Source: Chitinophaga pinensis (GTDB lineage Bacteria; Bacteroidota; Bacteroidia; B-17B0; Aurantibacillaceae). Taken from it: a DNA stretch of 64,000 nucleotides. The DNA lies in assembly GCA_945860225.1 (NCBI GenBank), contig CAMAPT010000008.1:1-64000 (forward strand), in the 5' to 3' direction. The first letter of the stretch is position 1. Every line of letters begins with the position of its first letter. A model generated the notes under the pieces. The model made no database searches and was not told where the DNA came from. It worked only from the letters and a program-made list of their open reading frames with translations. Of the stretch, positions 36,892-44,255 are shown piece by piece. Position numbers and translations under genes: made by a program.

Positions 36892-37464
36892 ATGGAAAAC
36901 GGTAAACTCATTATATTTTCTGCCCCCTCTGGGTCTGGTAAAACAACCATCGTCAGGCATTTATTAAAAACATTTCCTGAACAATTAGAATTTTCTATTT
37001 CAGCCACAAGCCGACCTAAACGGGGTGTTGAAGAAAATGGCAAAGACTATTATTACCTCTCGGTAGATGAGTTTAAAGAAAAAATTGAGCATAAAGAGTT
37101 TTTAGAATGGGAAGAGGTGTATGCCGGCACTCATTACGGAACTTTAAAAAGTGAAGTAACTCGTATTTGGAGCAAAGGCAAACATGTTATTTTTGACATT
37201 GATGTAGAAGGAGGTTTAAATCTCAAAAAACAATTTGGAGAAAAAGCCTTAGCTGTTTTTGTGATGCCTCCCAGTATTAAAATTCTCGAAGAACGCCTAA
37301 ATTCGAGAAGTACCGATTCTCCTGAAAGTATTGCCAGAAGAGTTGAAAAAGCAGAAAAAGAAATTAAGACGGCCGACTTATTTGATGTTTTTATATTAAA
37401 TGAGGTTTTAGAGGACGCTTTATTAAAAGCAGAAAAATTAATAACTGAATTTTTAACAAAATAA
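36892..37464 (+). CDS. gmk: Guanylate kinase
   Basis: Phosphorylates GMP to GDP. The 190-residue product has the P-loop [12 protein letters not shown], the GMP-binding [14 protein letters not shown] with YYYLS, and the lid region [15 protein letters not shown]. Length is typical. The ATG at 36892 (MENGKLIIF) is chosen because the promoter element overlaps any earlier start. Confidence 0.96.
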   Translation: MENGKLIIFSAPSGSGKTTIVRHLLKTFPEQLEFSISATSRPKRGVEENGKDYYYLSVDEFKEKIEHKEFLEWEEVYAGTHYGTLKSEVTRIWSKGKHVIFDIDVEGGLNLKKQFGEKALAVFVMPPSIKILEERLNSRSTDSPESIARRVEKAEKEIKTADLFDVFILNEVLEDALLKAEKLITEFLTK

Positions 37465-37533
37465 ATGGTAGTATCTCTATCACTGTTTTAATTAACGGAC
37501 TGCTAGTTTCATTAAAACAAAGAGGTAACACCG

Positions 37534-38508
37534 TTACATAGGCTCTAATTGTATGTCATTTCCACACCTAAAATTGTTTTTAGGGCATGTTTTATGTCCA
37601 TGTAATCCGCAAGGCCTGCAATCTAACGATTGAACTTCGATAACCTTCGATTGATAAGACAACGGATAAAATCCGTATGCAGGAATTGTAGAACAAAAAA
37701 ATGCGGTAGTTGGCGCATTTACGGCGGTAGCTAAATGAAGAGGTGCACTATCATTCACGTAATTCATTTTAGCATGTTTCATTAATTCGCATGATTCGAG
37801 CAAGGAAAGAGTTCCTGCCAGATTACGAATACCAGAGTGGTTACTACTGCTTTTAATCTCTTCGCAAAGGTCAATGTCAGACAGAGCACCAAGTAAATAA
37901 ATTTGTGTTTTAGGAGATAAAGCATTACACAACTCAATCCATTTATGTTTTGGCAGTTGTTTGGTAAACCAAACAGAGGAAGGAGCCATACAAACAAACG
38001 ATTGACCAACAAACGCTTCTATTTTTAAAAAATGCTTGTAGGTGGGGTACAATTTAGGTTTTACGACAGATTTGTCGGTAATAAGCTCAATTAAATCATT
38101 ATACCTCGCTATTTCGTGTCTGCCATCTCCAATAATATGTTTGGATTTATAATTAAATAAAAACGAAAATGGGTTTTTATCGTAGCCCGATGTATAAGTT
38201 GCCTTTGAAAACGCTGTTAAAAATCCGGAACTTGCATAGCGATGCAAATTGATAACCGTATCGAATTTCCGTAGCCTGATAGTTTTTAGTAAACCAAATA
38301 AGCTTTTGTATTTCCCTACTTGTTTATCCCAAACCAAAGTTTCGTGCAAAAACGGGTGTTCAGCGTACAATGATTCGTTCCCTTTTCTGACTAAAATAGT
38401 AAGTTTGGCTTTTGGGTAAAACAAATGCAATTTCTCTAATACAGATGATGCTAAAATTGCATCGCCTATAAAAGCTGTTTGGATAACGAGTATGTTGTGA
38501 TGTATCAA
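37534..38508 (-). CDS. Glycosyltransferase family 9 (heptosyltransferase-like)
   Basis: A 324-residue GT-B enzyme of the ADP-heptose:LPS transferase family. It starts HNILVIQTAFIGDAILAS, has MAPSSVWFTKQLPKHKW in the donor domain and ends with cysteines in CRPCGLHGHKTCPKN, a common GT9 feature. It would add heptose or a related sugar to lipopolysaccharide core. The best start is a TTG 9 nt after the dapD stop, so it is probably co-transcribed with dapD. Confidence 0.88.
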   Translation of the reverse strand: MIHHNILVIQTAFIGDAILASSVLEKLHLFYPKAKLTILVRKGNESLYAEHPFLHETLVWDKQVGKYKSLFGLLKTIRLRKFDTVINLHRYASSGFLTAFSKATYTSGYDKNPFSFLFNYKSKHIIGDGRHEIARYNDLIELITDKSVVKPKLYPTYKHFLKIEAFVGQSFVCMAPSSVWFTKQLPKHKWIELCNALSPKTQIYLLGALSDIDLCEEIKSSSNHSGIRNLAGTLSLLESCELMKHAKMNYVNDSAPLHLATAVNAPTTAFFCSTIPAYGFYPLSYQSKVIEVQSLDCRPCGLHGHKTCPKNNFRCGNDIQLEPM

Positions 38509-38517
38509 AATAAAAAA

Positions 38518-39327
38518 TTATATAGCAACATTATATTCTCTCAATGCATCATTAAGAGATGTTTTTAAATCGGTGCTGGCTTTACGTTTTCCTATAATGA
38601 GCGCACAAGGTACTTGAAATTCTCCGGCAGGAAATTGTTTGGTATAAGAACCCGGAATTACCACACTTCTTTCGGGCACATATCCTTTTGTTTCAATTGG
38701 TGCATCGCCTGTTACATCAATAATTTTAGTTGACATGGTTAAACAAACATTGGCGCCCAATACAGCCTCCTTACCAATATGTACCCCTTCTACCACAATA
38801 CAACGCGAGCCTATAAAACAATTGTCTTCGATAATAACCGGAGAGGCTTGCACAGGCTCCAAAACACCACCTATACCTACCCCGCCACTCAAATGAACGT
38901 GTTTGCCAATTTGAGCACAACTCCCAACTGTAGCCCAGGTATCTATCATTGTACCTTCATCTACATAAGCTCCAATATTCACAAATCCGGGCATCATAAT
39001 TACCCCTTTTGAAATATAACTTCCGTAACGCGCTATAGAACCAGGCACCGTTCTGACTCCTGCCTGAGAAAAATTGGTTTTTAATTTCATTTTATCGTGA
39101 AATTCGAAAGGGCCAACCTCCATCACTTCCATTTGCTGAATCGGAAAATATAAAATCACCGCTTTTTTTATCCAATCATTCACTACCCAAGTACCATCTT
39201 CTTTAGGTTCTGCCACGCGTAACGTGCCCTTATCCAATTTTTCTATGATTTGACGGATGATTTCCTGGTTTGTCACATCTTTAAGTAACTCACGATTATT
39301 CCAAATTGCTTCGATAGTAGATTGCAT
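38518..39327 (-). CDS. dapD: 2,3,4,5-tetrahydropyridine-2,6-dicarboxylate N-succinyltransferase
   Basis: Succinylates tetrahydrodipicolinate on the lysine/meso-diaminopimelate pathway. The 269-residue product has an N-terminal helical domain, then a left-handed beta-helix of hexapeptide repeats (for example NIGAYVDEGTMIDTWATVG and GGVGIGGVLEP), then the C-terminal arm with GKRKAST. Length and motifs are typical. It leads a two-gene unit with the family 9 glycosyltransferase. Confidence 0.95.
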   Translation of the reverse strand: MQSTIEAIWNNRELLKDVTNQEIIRQIIEKLDKGTLRVAEPKEDGTWVVNDWIKKAVILYFPIQQMEVMEVGPFEFHDKMKLKTNFSQAGVRTVPGSIARYGSYISKGVIMMPGFVNIGAYVDEGTMIDTWATVGSCAQIGKHVHLSGGVGIGGVLEPVQASPVIIEDNCFIGSRCIVVEGVHIGKEAVLGANVCLTMSTKIIDVTGDAPIETKGYVPERSVVIPGSYTKQFPAGEFQVPCALIIGKRKASTDLKTSLNDALREYNVAI

Positions 39328-39348
39328 AAAAAAAGATTTAAAAAATTC

Positions 39349-39378
39349 TTTGCAATTTAACTAAAATAACTATATTTG
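39349..39378 (+). promoter_or_regulatory. tRNA promoter (TTTG-N18-TATATTTG)
   Basis: TTTG at 39349-39352 and TATATTTG at 39371-39378, spaced 18 bp. This is the clearest -33/-7 match in the window and lies 20 bp before tRNA-Arg. Confidence 0.8.
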
Positions 39379-39397
39379 CTCTCCAAATTTTTGGATT

Positions 39398-39471
39398 GGT
39401 TGTGTAGCTCAACTGGATAGAGCATCTCACTACGGATGAGAAGGTTTGGGGTTCGAATCCCTACACGATCA
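39398..39471 (+). tRNA. tRNA-Arg (ACG)
   Basis: Cloverleaf seen directly: acceptor GGTTGTG / CACGATC (two G-U pairs), D arm TAGCTCAACTGGATAGAGCA, anticodon stem TCTCA/TGAGA with loop CTACGGA (anticodon ACG at 39432-39434), T loop TTCGAAT. No encoded CCA. Confidence 0.93.
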
Positions 39472-39475
39472 CAAA

Positions 39476-39511
39476 CAAAACCCTTTGACATAAAACAGAG
39501 GGTTTTGTTTT
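39476..39511 (+). terminator. Terminator-like hairpin between the two tRNAs
   Basis: CAAAACCC ... GGGTTTTG followed by TTTTT. It could end the tRNA-Arg transcript partly, or act in processing of a joint precursor. Confidence 0.5.
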
Positions 39512-39520
39512 TAATAACAT

Positions 39521-39594
39521 GGTGAGGTAGCTCAGTTGGTTAGAGCATCGGATTCATAACCCGAAGGTCAGGAGTTCAAATCTCCTTCTCACTA
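39521..39594 (+). tRNA. tRNA-Met (CAT), elongator type
   Basis: Acceptor GGTGAGG / TCTCACT, anticodon stem TCGGA/CCCGA with loop TTCATAA (anticodon CAT at 39555-39557), T loop TTCAAAT. The anticodon stem lacks the three G-C pairs of initiator tRNA, so elongator Met is favoured; a lysidine-modified Ile tRNA is less likely from the body sequence. Confidence 0.88.
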
Positions 39595-39597
39595 CAA

Positions 39598-39632
39598 AAA
39601 AAGAGGTTGTTTTATCAAACAACCTCTTTTTT
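39598..39632. terminator. Bidirectional terminator between tRNA-Met and hsdM
   Basis: AAAAGAGGTTGTTT, loop TATC, AAACAACCTCTTTT: a long perfect stem flanked by A and T runs on both sides, able to end both the tRNA and the opposing hsdM transcript. Confidence 0.85.
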
Positions 39633-39665
39633 ATTTTATTTCTGTTATACCCTGTCGCTATCCGG

Positions 39666-41162
39666 CTATTTATTTAAAGCACTAAGTATTGTTCTAAAAC
39701 TTTCTAAGCCTGCTTCTAAATTTTCGACAATGTCTAGGGCTAACACATCAGGGTCGGGTAAATTGTCTAAATCGGCTAGAGATTTATCTTTTAACCAAGT
39801 TATGTCTAATGATGTTTTATCGCGAGCGATGATTTCTTCGTACGTAAATTTGCGCCAACGTCCTTCGGGGTTGGTTTCGGTGTTGTATGTTTCTTTACGT
39901 TTTTTTGGATTGCTTGGATTGTAAAGTTTAATAAAGTCGTTTAAATCATCCAATTTTAATGGATTCTTTTTTAAGGTATGGTGAACATTCGTTCTATAAT
40001 CATACACCCAAATATCTTTGGTTTGAACGGTTTTGCTACTTGGCTTGCCATCAAAAAATAACACGTTAGCTTTGACGCCATTGGCATAAAATATACCTGT
40101 TGGTAAACGTAAAATAGTATGTAGGTCGGTTGTTTCTAATAATTTTTTACGGACTGTTTCACCAACACCTCCTTCAAACAATACGTTATCGGGTAGCACC
40201 ACGGCTGCTTTGCCTGTTGTTTTTAACATGGTGCGAATGTGCTGCACAAAGTTTAATTGCTTGTTGCTCGTAGTTACCCAAAAATCGGTACGGTTATAGG
40301 TTAAGTCTTCTTTTTCTTGCTCGCCTTCTTCGTTGGTAAAGGTCATGCTGCTTTTTTTACCGAAAGGTGGATTGGCTAAAATATAATCGTAGCGGGTTCC
40401 CGAATCTGTTATCAAGGAATCGTTGGGAGAAATGAAATTATCGCTATCAATATCACCAATGTTATGTAAAAACAAATTCATCAGCGCTAAGCGGCGTGTA
40501 CTTGCTACAATTTCGTTACCAAAAAAGGTTTCATATTTTAAAAACTTCTTGGCTTCTTTATCTAAATCTTGGTTATCTACAATCCAATCATAAGCGGCTA
40601 AAAAGAAACCACCTGTACCACAAGCAGGGTCTGCTATCGTCTTCATAGGCTCTGGACGCAAACACTCCACCATGGCTTTAATTAAAGGACGTGGTGTAAA
40701 GTATTGCCCAGCACCACTTTTGGTATCTTCGGCATTTTTTTCTAAAAGGCCTTCGTAAATATCGCCTTTATCTTTTACACCCATTAATATCCAACTCTCG
40801 GCATTAATGAGGGCAATGAGTTTATACAATTTGGCAGGGTCTTGTATTTTATTTTGGCTCTTAGTAAAAATTTGCCCAAGAATGCCTTTTTCTTTGGCTA
40901 GCTCACGCAACATGGTATTATAATGCGTTTCTAACTCTGCACCGCTTTTGTTTATTAAACTCTCCCAACCATATTGTTTTGGGATTGGCATTTTGCGGTT
41001 ATGCGGTGGCTTGCTATATTCATCGGCCATTTTTAAAAATAGCAAATAGGTTAGCTGCTCTAAATAATCGCCGTAGCCAACGCCATCATCTCTTAAGGTT
41101 TGGCAAAATGCCCATACTTTACTAACGATGCTTGATGTGTTTGCGGTTGTGTCTTTGCTCAT
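39666..41162 (-). CDS. hsdM: Type I restriction-modification methyltransferase subunit
   Basis: A 498-residue N6-adenine DNA methyltransferase: N-terminal HsdM_N helices (SKVWAFCQTLRDDGVGYGDYLEQL), SAM motif DPACGTGGFFLAA, and catalytic NPPFGKK (N-P-P-F). It pairs with the HsdS specificity subunit encoded 1.7 kb upstream. Its start codon overlaps the stop of the DUF559 gene by 4 nt. It is last in the operon and faces a terminator next to tRNA-Met. No hsdR motor/nuclease gene is present in the window. Confidence 0.94.
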   Translation of the reverse strand: MSKDTTANTSSIVSKVWAFCQTLRDDGVGYGDYLEQLTYLLFLKMADEYSKPPHNRKMPIPKQYGWESLINKSGAELETHYNTMLRELAKEKGILGQIFTKSQNKIQDPAKLYKLIALINAESWILMGVKDKGDIYEGLLEKNAEDTKSGAGQYFTPRPLIKAMVECLRPEPMKTIADPACGTGGFFLAAYDWIVDNQDLDKEAKKFLKYETFFGNEIVASTRRLALMNLFLHNIGDIDSDNFISPNDSLITDSGTRYDYILANPPFGKKSSMTFTNEEGEQEKEDLTYNRTDFWVTTSNKQLNFVQHIRTMLKTTGKAAVVLPDNVLFEGGVGETVRKKLLETTDLHTILRLPTGIFYANGVKANVLFFDGKPSSKTVQTKDIWVYDYRTNVHHTLKKNPLKLDDLNDFIKLYNPSNPKKRKETYNTETNPEGRWRKFTYEEIIARDKTSLDITWLKDKSLADLDNLPDPDVLALDIVENLEAGLESFRTILSALNK

Positions 41163-41545
41163 AATTTGATTTTATTTTCTAAATAATTTTCAATGCGTTT
41201 TACAATGGTATCTGGTTCGGTAAACAATTCATCGTTTGTGCATCGTATAACCGTTATCCCTAATTCATTAATGATTTTTTCGCGTTGTATATCGCGTTGT
41301 TTTACTTCTTCTAAATCATGTATACTGCCATCAATCTCAATAACCAATAATGCTTCGTGACAATAAAAATCAGCAATAAAATAGTTTAATGGATGTTGCC
41401 TTCTAAATTTTAATCCTAAAATTTTACGGTTACGAGCCATTTGCCAAAACAAATCTTCGGCAGAGGTACTGTTTTTACGCAATAGTTTTGCATTTTTAAA
41501 TGTATTGGGTGTAGCACCGTGATAGTGAGGAATTTTACTGCGCAT
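41159..41545 (-). CDS. DUF559 (Vsr-like PD-(D/E)XK) endonuclease-domain protein
   Basis: A 128-residue protein of the DUF559 family, which has a very-short-patch-repair-like nuclease fold. Motifs: AEDLFWQMARNRKILGLKFRRQ, then FIADFYC and VIEIDGSIHD giving the D...ExD metal site, and RCTNDEL. The ATG at 41545 is chosen; the frame is open further, but that part derives from the adjoining repeat region. Its last codons overlap hsdM (ATGA), so the two are translationally coupled. It may be the nuclease of this locus (inference). Confidence 0.83.
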   Translation of the reverse strand: MRSKIPHYHGATPNTFKNAKLLRKNSTSAEDLFWQMARNRKILGLKFRRQHPLNYFIADFYCHEALLVIEIDGSIHDLEEVKQRDIQREKIINELGITVIRCTNDELFTEPDTIVKRIENYLENKIKL

Positions 41546-41620
41546 GGTTTTAAGGGTTGGATGCGTAGTTAGGTAAAGTGACCTTGCTGTGTTTAGTACT
41601 CTCACCTTTGTGTACAATGA

Positions 41621-41731
41621 CCTCACCCTTAATCCCTCTCCTCAAAGGAGAGGGAGACAGAACAGAAGGAGATAGAACAGGGTGTGCGGTTAGCACCCCC
41701 TTCTCCGAAGGGAGAAGGGCTGGGGATGAGG
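41621..41731. repeat. GC-rich palindromic element
   Basis: Two hairpins, CCCTCTCCT / AGGAGAGGG (41634-41654) and CCCTTCTCC / GGAGAAGGG (41698-41719), lie inside outer arms CCTCA (41621) and TGAGG (41727). The GC content is far above that of the surroundings. It resembles the short palindromic intergenic repeats often scattered in Bacteroidota genomes; it is probably a non-autonomous element. Confidence 0.7.
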
Positions 41732-41759
41732 GCATTACACCCCTACATACCCAACTCAC

Positions 41760-41843
41760 CACATCGCTAAATAAAGGTTGGCAAGATGCCCATACTTTAC
41801 TTACTATGCTTTGCATGTTTACTGGTATACGATTAATCATCAT
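41760..41843 (-). pseudogene. Duplicated 5' fragment of an hsdM-like gene
   Basis: The minus-strand translation SIVSKVWASCQPLFSDV matches the hsdM N terminus (SIVSKVWAFCQTLRDDG), and the DNA agrees at roughly three bases in four over about 50 nt. The match ends abruptly next to the palindromic element. It appears to be what remains of a second hsdM start, left by duplication or by insertion of the DUF559/repeat segment. Confidence 0.65.
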
Positions 41844-41864
41844 GTATCTTAGTTGAATTTTTAA

Positions 41865-42182
41865 TTACAAAGGCGCATCAATTAAATCAATTACAAAATC
41901 GCTGATTTCGTAATGAAACCATTGGTTAAATAATTTCCAATTACGGTTTTGTGGCCAATCGTTTTCATCTGTCCAAATGCCTTCTAATTCTAATTCGAAA
42001 ATTTGTTTGTAATGTTTCTTTATTAATTTTTGGGCATCTTCAAAATCTTCTTTTACCAAATAGGTTTTTGCTTCGCCTAACATATTTTCTTGCATTGGCA
42101 TATCAGGGCACAAGGCGTTATGCCATTGTATAAATGGTTGTTTGTGCAAAATGGTTATGGCGCTTCTGTTAATTAATTCCAT
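41865..42182 (-). CDS. Hypothetical protein in the modification operon
   Basis: A 105-residue acidic soluble protein with conserved-looking Trp and His positions (QWHNALCPD, EDFEDAQKLIKKHYKQIF, WKLFNQWFHYEISDFVIDLID). No known domain is recognised. It starts 5 nt after the zinc-finger gene stop, in one operon with hsdS upstream. Its place inside a modification locus suggests a regulatory or accessory role, but none can be assigned. Confidence 0.7.
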   Translation of the reverse strand: MELINRSAITILHKQPFIQWHNALCPDMPMQENMLGEAKTYLVKEDFEDAQKLIKKHYKQIFELELEGIWTDENDWPQNRNWKLFNQWFHYEISDFVIDLIDAPL

Positions 42183-42187
42183 ATTTT

Positions 42188-42853
42188 TTATTGATGTACA
42201 CCATCTCTTTGTTGATCAATATGACCGCCTGTATAACCACACACACCCATGCGAGGCGAATTTACAACTGGCATTTTTGCGTAATCTTGAAAATCAGCAC
42301 ATTCTTTGTCGTGTTGAGTTGAACAACTTTCGCAAAAGAAATCCCAATCACATACTGTACAAATATTTGCAGCTGGATGTTTTTCGCATTTAGCACAAAT
42401 TAATTTTAAGGGTTCGTTACGCGAAAGCAAAACAATATCCTCCTTAAGGTTGAGTTTATAATTTTTTATACCTTTTAAAAACACACGGGTTGTAGAGCCA
42501 TAATCGTAATCGTGGTAAATTTTAACTTTGGTTTCAAATACATCCATTACCATATGTGTGGTAGATACTTTAAAATCTTTGTGTCCAAAGCCACTCATGT
42601 GTCCGCAGCAGTCTAACCAAATATCTTTTAGAAAGGTATCTATTTTTTTCATGCTTGCTTTGCCTTTTACTAATAGTTGCAAAAACATAACGCCATCTTC
42701 AACCACAATATGACAATAGGTTTCTGGGCTTTTAGCGGCATCTTCTTTTTGCATTTGGGCTAAGTGTGCGGCCAAATGTTTAGTAATTTGTGCGTGTGGC
42801 ACTATTTGTGTGCAATACAAGCACTTTCCTTCTGATGTTAATTCGTGTTCCAT
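42188..42853 (-). CDS. Zinc-finger protein with a pRiA4b ORF-3-like middle region
   Basis: A 221-residue protein. N terminus: CLYCTQIVPHAQITKHLAAH, a C2H2-like finger. Middle (about 45-150): FLQLLVKG, IWLDCCGHMSGFG and YHDYDYGSTTRVF, resembling plasmid pRiA4b ORF-3-like proteins. C terminus: a Cys-rich B-box-like cluster (CAKCEKHPA, CTVCDWDFFCESC, then His and Cys). Such fingers suggest nucleic-acid or protein binding. It lies 12 nt after hsdS and 5 nt before the next gene, so it is part of the modification operon. Confidence 0.65.
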   Translation of the reverse strand: MEHELTSEGKCLYCTQIVPHAQITKHLAAHLAQMQKEDAAKSPETYCHIVVEDGVMFLQLLVKGKASMKKIDTFLKDIWLDCCGHMSGFGHKDFKVSTTHMVMDVFETKVKIYHDYDYGSTTRVFLKGIKNYKLNLKEDIVLLSRNEPLKLICAKCEKHPAANICTVCDWDFFCESCSTQHDKECADFQDYAKMPVVNSPRMGVCGYTGGHIDQQRDGVHQ

Positions 42854-42865
42854 TTTATTTAACTC

Positions 42866-44104
42866 TTAAACTAATTTCCCTTCAAAAGCCTTTTTTAAAA
42901 TACTTTGGCGCAAAGCCTCGGCTTGTTGTAGGCTTTGGTTTATACTTTTTTCCATTTTATCCGCTACACTTAAACGACTCTCGATTTCTTGAACAATTAA
43001 TTGTTGCTCTTCAAATGAACAATAAGGTAAATCATAATCTCTAATTAAGTCAGTATTTAAATTTGGTTGAGCTGCACCCATATTTATATTCCTTAATTCT
43101 CTAGTCTTACTAACCCAGAAATAATATAAATAATGATTACTTCTGATGTCCAAATCCAAAAATGCAGCTACACCGTCATTCATTGTTGCGTTTATCATAC
43201 AAATTTTTGGAACTCCTAATGTTGCACCACTATTTGATAACAATAATGTATTTGGAGCTATTTGTCTGGTTTTATGTAAACCAGCCTCTTTAATTGTATA
43301 AGTATATGTAGTTAAGTAGATTCCATCACCTTTTGTTAAATCAGCAACTTTAAGAAATGGAATATTGCCATTATAAAATTTAGGGTCACCAGCTGGACGT
43401 GGTGAACCACCTCTTACAACTTTAGATACATCAGCTATTTTTACCATTTTCCACCCCTTTGGTAACTCACCATCTTTTACTTTTTTGTTGGTTAGCTTTC
43501 CTTCAAAAGCCCATTTTAAAACAGATTGGCGGTAAGTTTTTAATTGTTGTTGGGCGGTTTTTAAATTGGCAATGCCATTATCTAACTCGCTAAATAGTTC
43601 TTCTATTTTTGAGACGATGGCTTGTTGGGTTGGCAGTGGGGGAAGAGGGAAAGTGAGTTCTGAAAAACTCTTCAAAGATATCTCCTTAAATGTTGTTCCA
43701 CTTGCAACTTGCTCTGCTCTTTGTTTGGAAGCTTTTAGATAGTAATAAATAAAATTACTATCTACATTTTCATATGGTATAATACTTTTAAATCCTTGAT
43801 TGGTACACAATTCATTATCTGCAATTACCACATAACCAATTGGAGCTCTGGAGGAAAATAAAACTGAGCCTTTTGGCATTAGCCTTGCCGAAGAATTCTT
43901 AAGACCTATTTCCGTAATTGATTTAGTACCCTTTTTTATTGTTTTGTTCTTGTATCCAGTTAAATCAGATGGGGAAATCCAACTAATGTCTCCATTCCAA
44001 TATTCATTTACTGCTGTTGAAGGTGTTCCACCGGAAATAATTTTACCTGCCTCACTTAACTTTACTTGCTTCCAACCTTTAGGTAATTTAATATTTGTAC
44101 TCAT
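42866..44104 (-). CDS. hsdS: Type I restriction-modification specificity subunit
   Basis: A 412-residue HsdS with the usual two halves. Each target recognition domain starts with a LPKGWK-type sequence (PKGWKQVKLSEAGKIISGGTP near residue 8; PKGWKMVKIADVSK near 218). Each is followed by a conserved helix (PPLPTQQAIVSKIEELFSEL; FEEQQLIVQEIESRLSV) and a KWAFEGKL/KKAFEGKL end. It should direct HsdM to a bipartite site. It lies downstream of a 12-bp tandem repeat and upstream of two accessory genes rather than next to hsdM. Confidence 0.93.
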   Translation of the reverse strand: MSTNIKLPKGWKQVKLSEAGKIISGGTPSTAVNEYWNGDISWISPSDLTGYKNKTIKKGTKSITEIGLKNSSARLMPKGSVLFSSRAPIGYVVIADNELCTNQGFKSIIPYENVDSNFIYYYLKASKQRAEQVASGTTFKEISLKSFSELTFPLPPLPTQQAIVSKIEELFSELDNGIANLKTAQQQLKTYRQSVLKWAFEGKLTNKKVKDGELPKGWKMVKIADVSKVVRGGSPRPAGDPKFYNGNIPFLKVADLTKGDGIYLTTYTYTIKEAGLHKTRQIAPNTLLLSNSGATLGVPKICMINATMNDGVAAFLDLDIRSNHYLYYFWVSKTRELRNINMGAAQPNLNTDLIRDYDLPYCSFEEQQLIVQEIESRLSVADKMEKSINQSLQQAEALRQSILKKAFEGKLV

Positions 44105-44129
44105 TTAATGTGTTGTTTGTTTTTTATAC

Positions 44130-44255
44130 CCACCTATTCACCCACCTATTCACCCACCTGTTAGACCACCTGTTAGACCACCTATTAGACCACCTATTAG
44201 ACCACCTATTAGACCACCTGTTAGACCACCTGTTAGACCACCTGTTAGACCACCT
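44130..44255. repeat. 12-bp tandem repeat, about 10.5 copies
   Basis: Units CCACCTATTCAC (2), CCACCTGTTAGA (5) and CCACCTATTAGA (3), plus a 6-nt partial unit. On the minus strand the unit reads GTGG-TCTAACAG and carries an in-frame TAA for the upstream ATPase gene, whose stop lies in the first repeat. The array fills most of the spacer up to 25 nt before the hsdS ATG. Confidence 0.95.

Noticed and set aside
41578-41856. Plus-strand frame across the palindromic element
   Set aside because: Composition follows the GC-rich repeat, and there is no recognisable protein.
42528-42713. Plus-strand small frame inside the zinc-finger gene
   Set aside because: Shadow of the real minus-strand gene, whose Cys/His motifs are clear.
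44130-44255. Possible CRISPR array
   Set aside because: The units are 12 bp with no spacers, and no cas gene is present.
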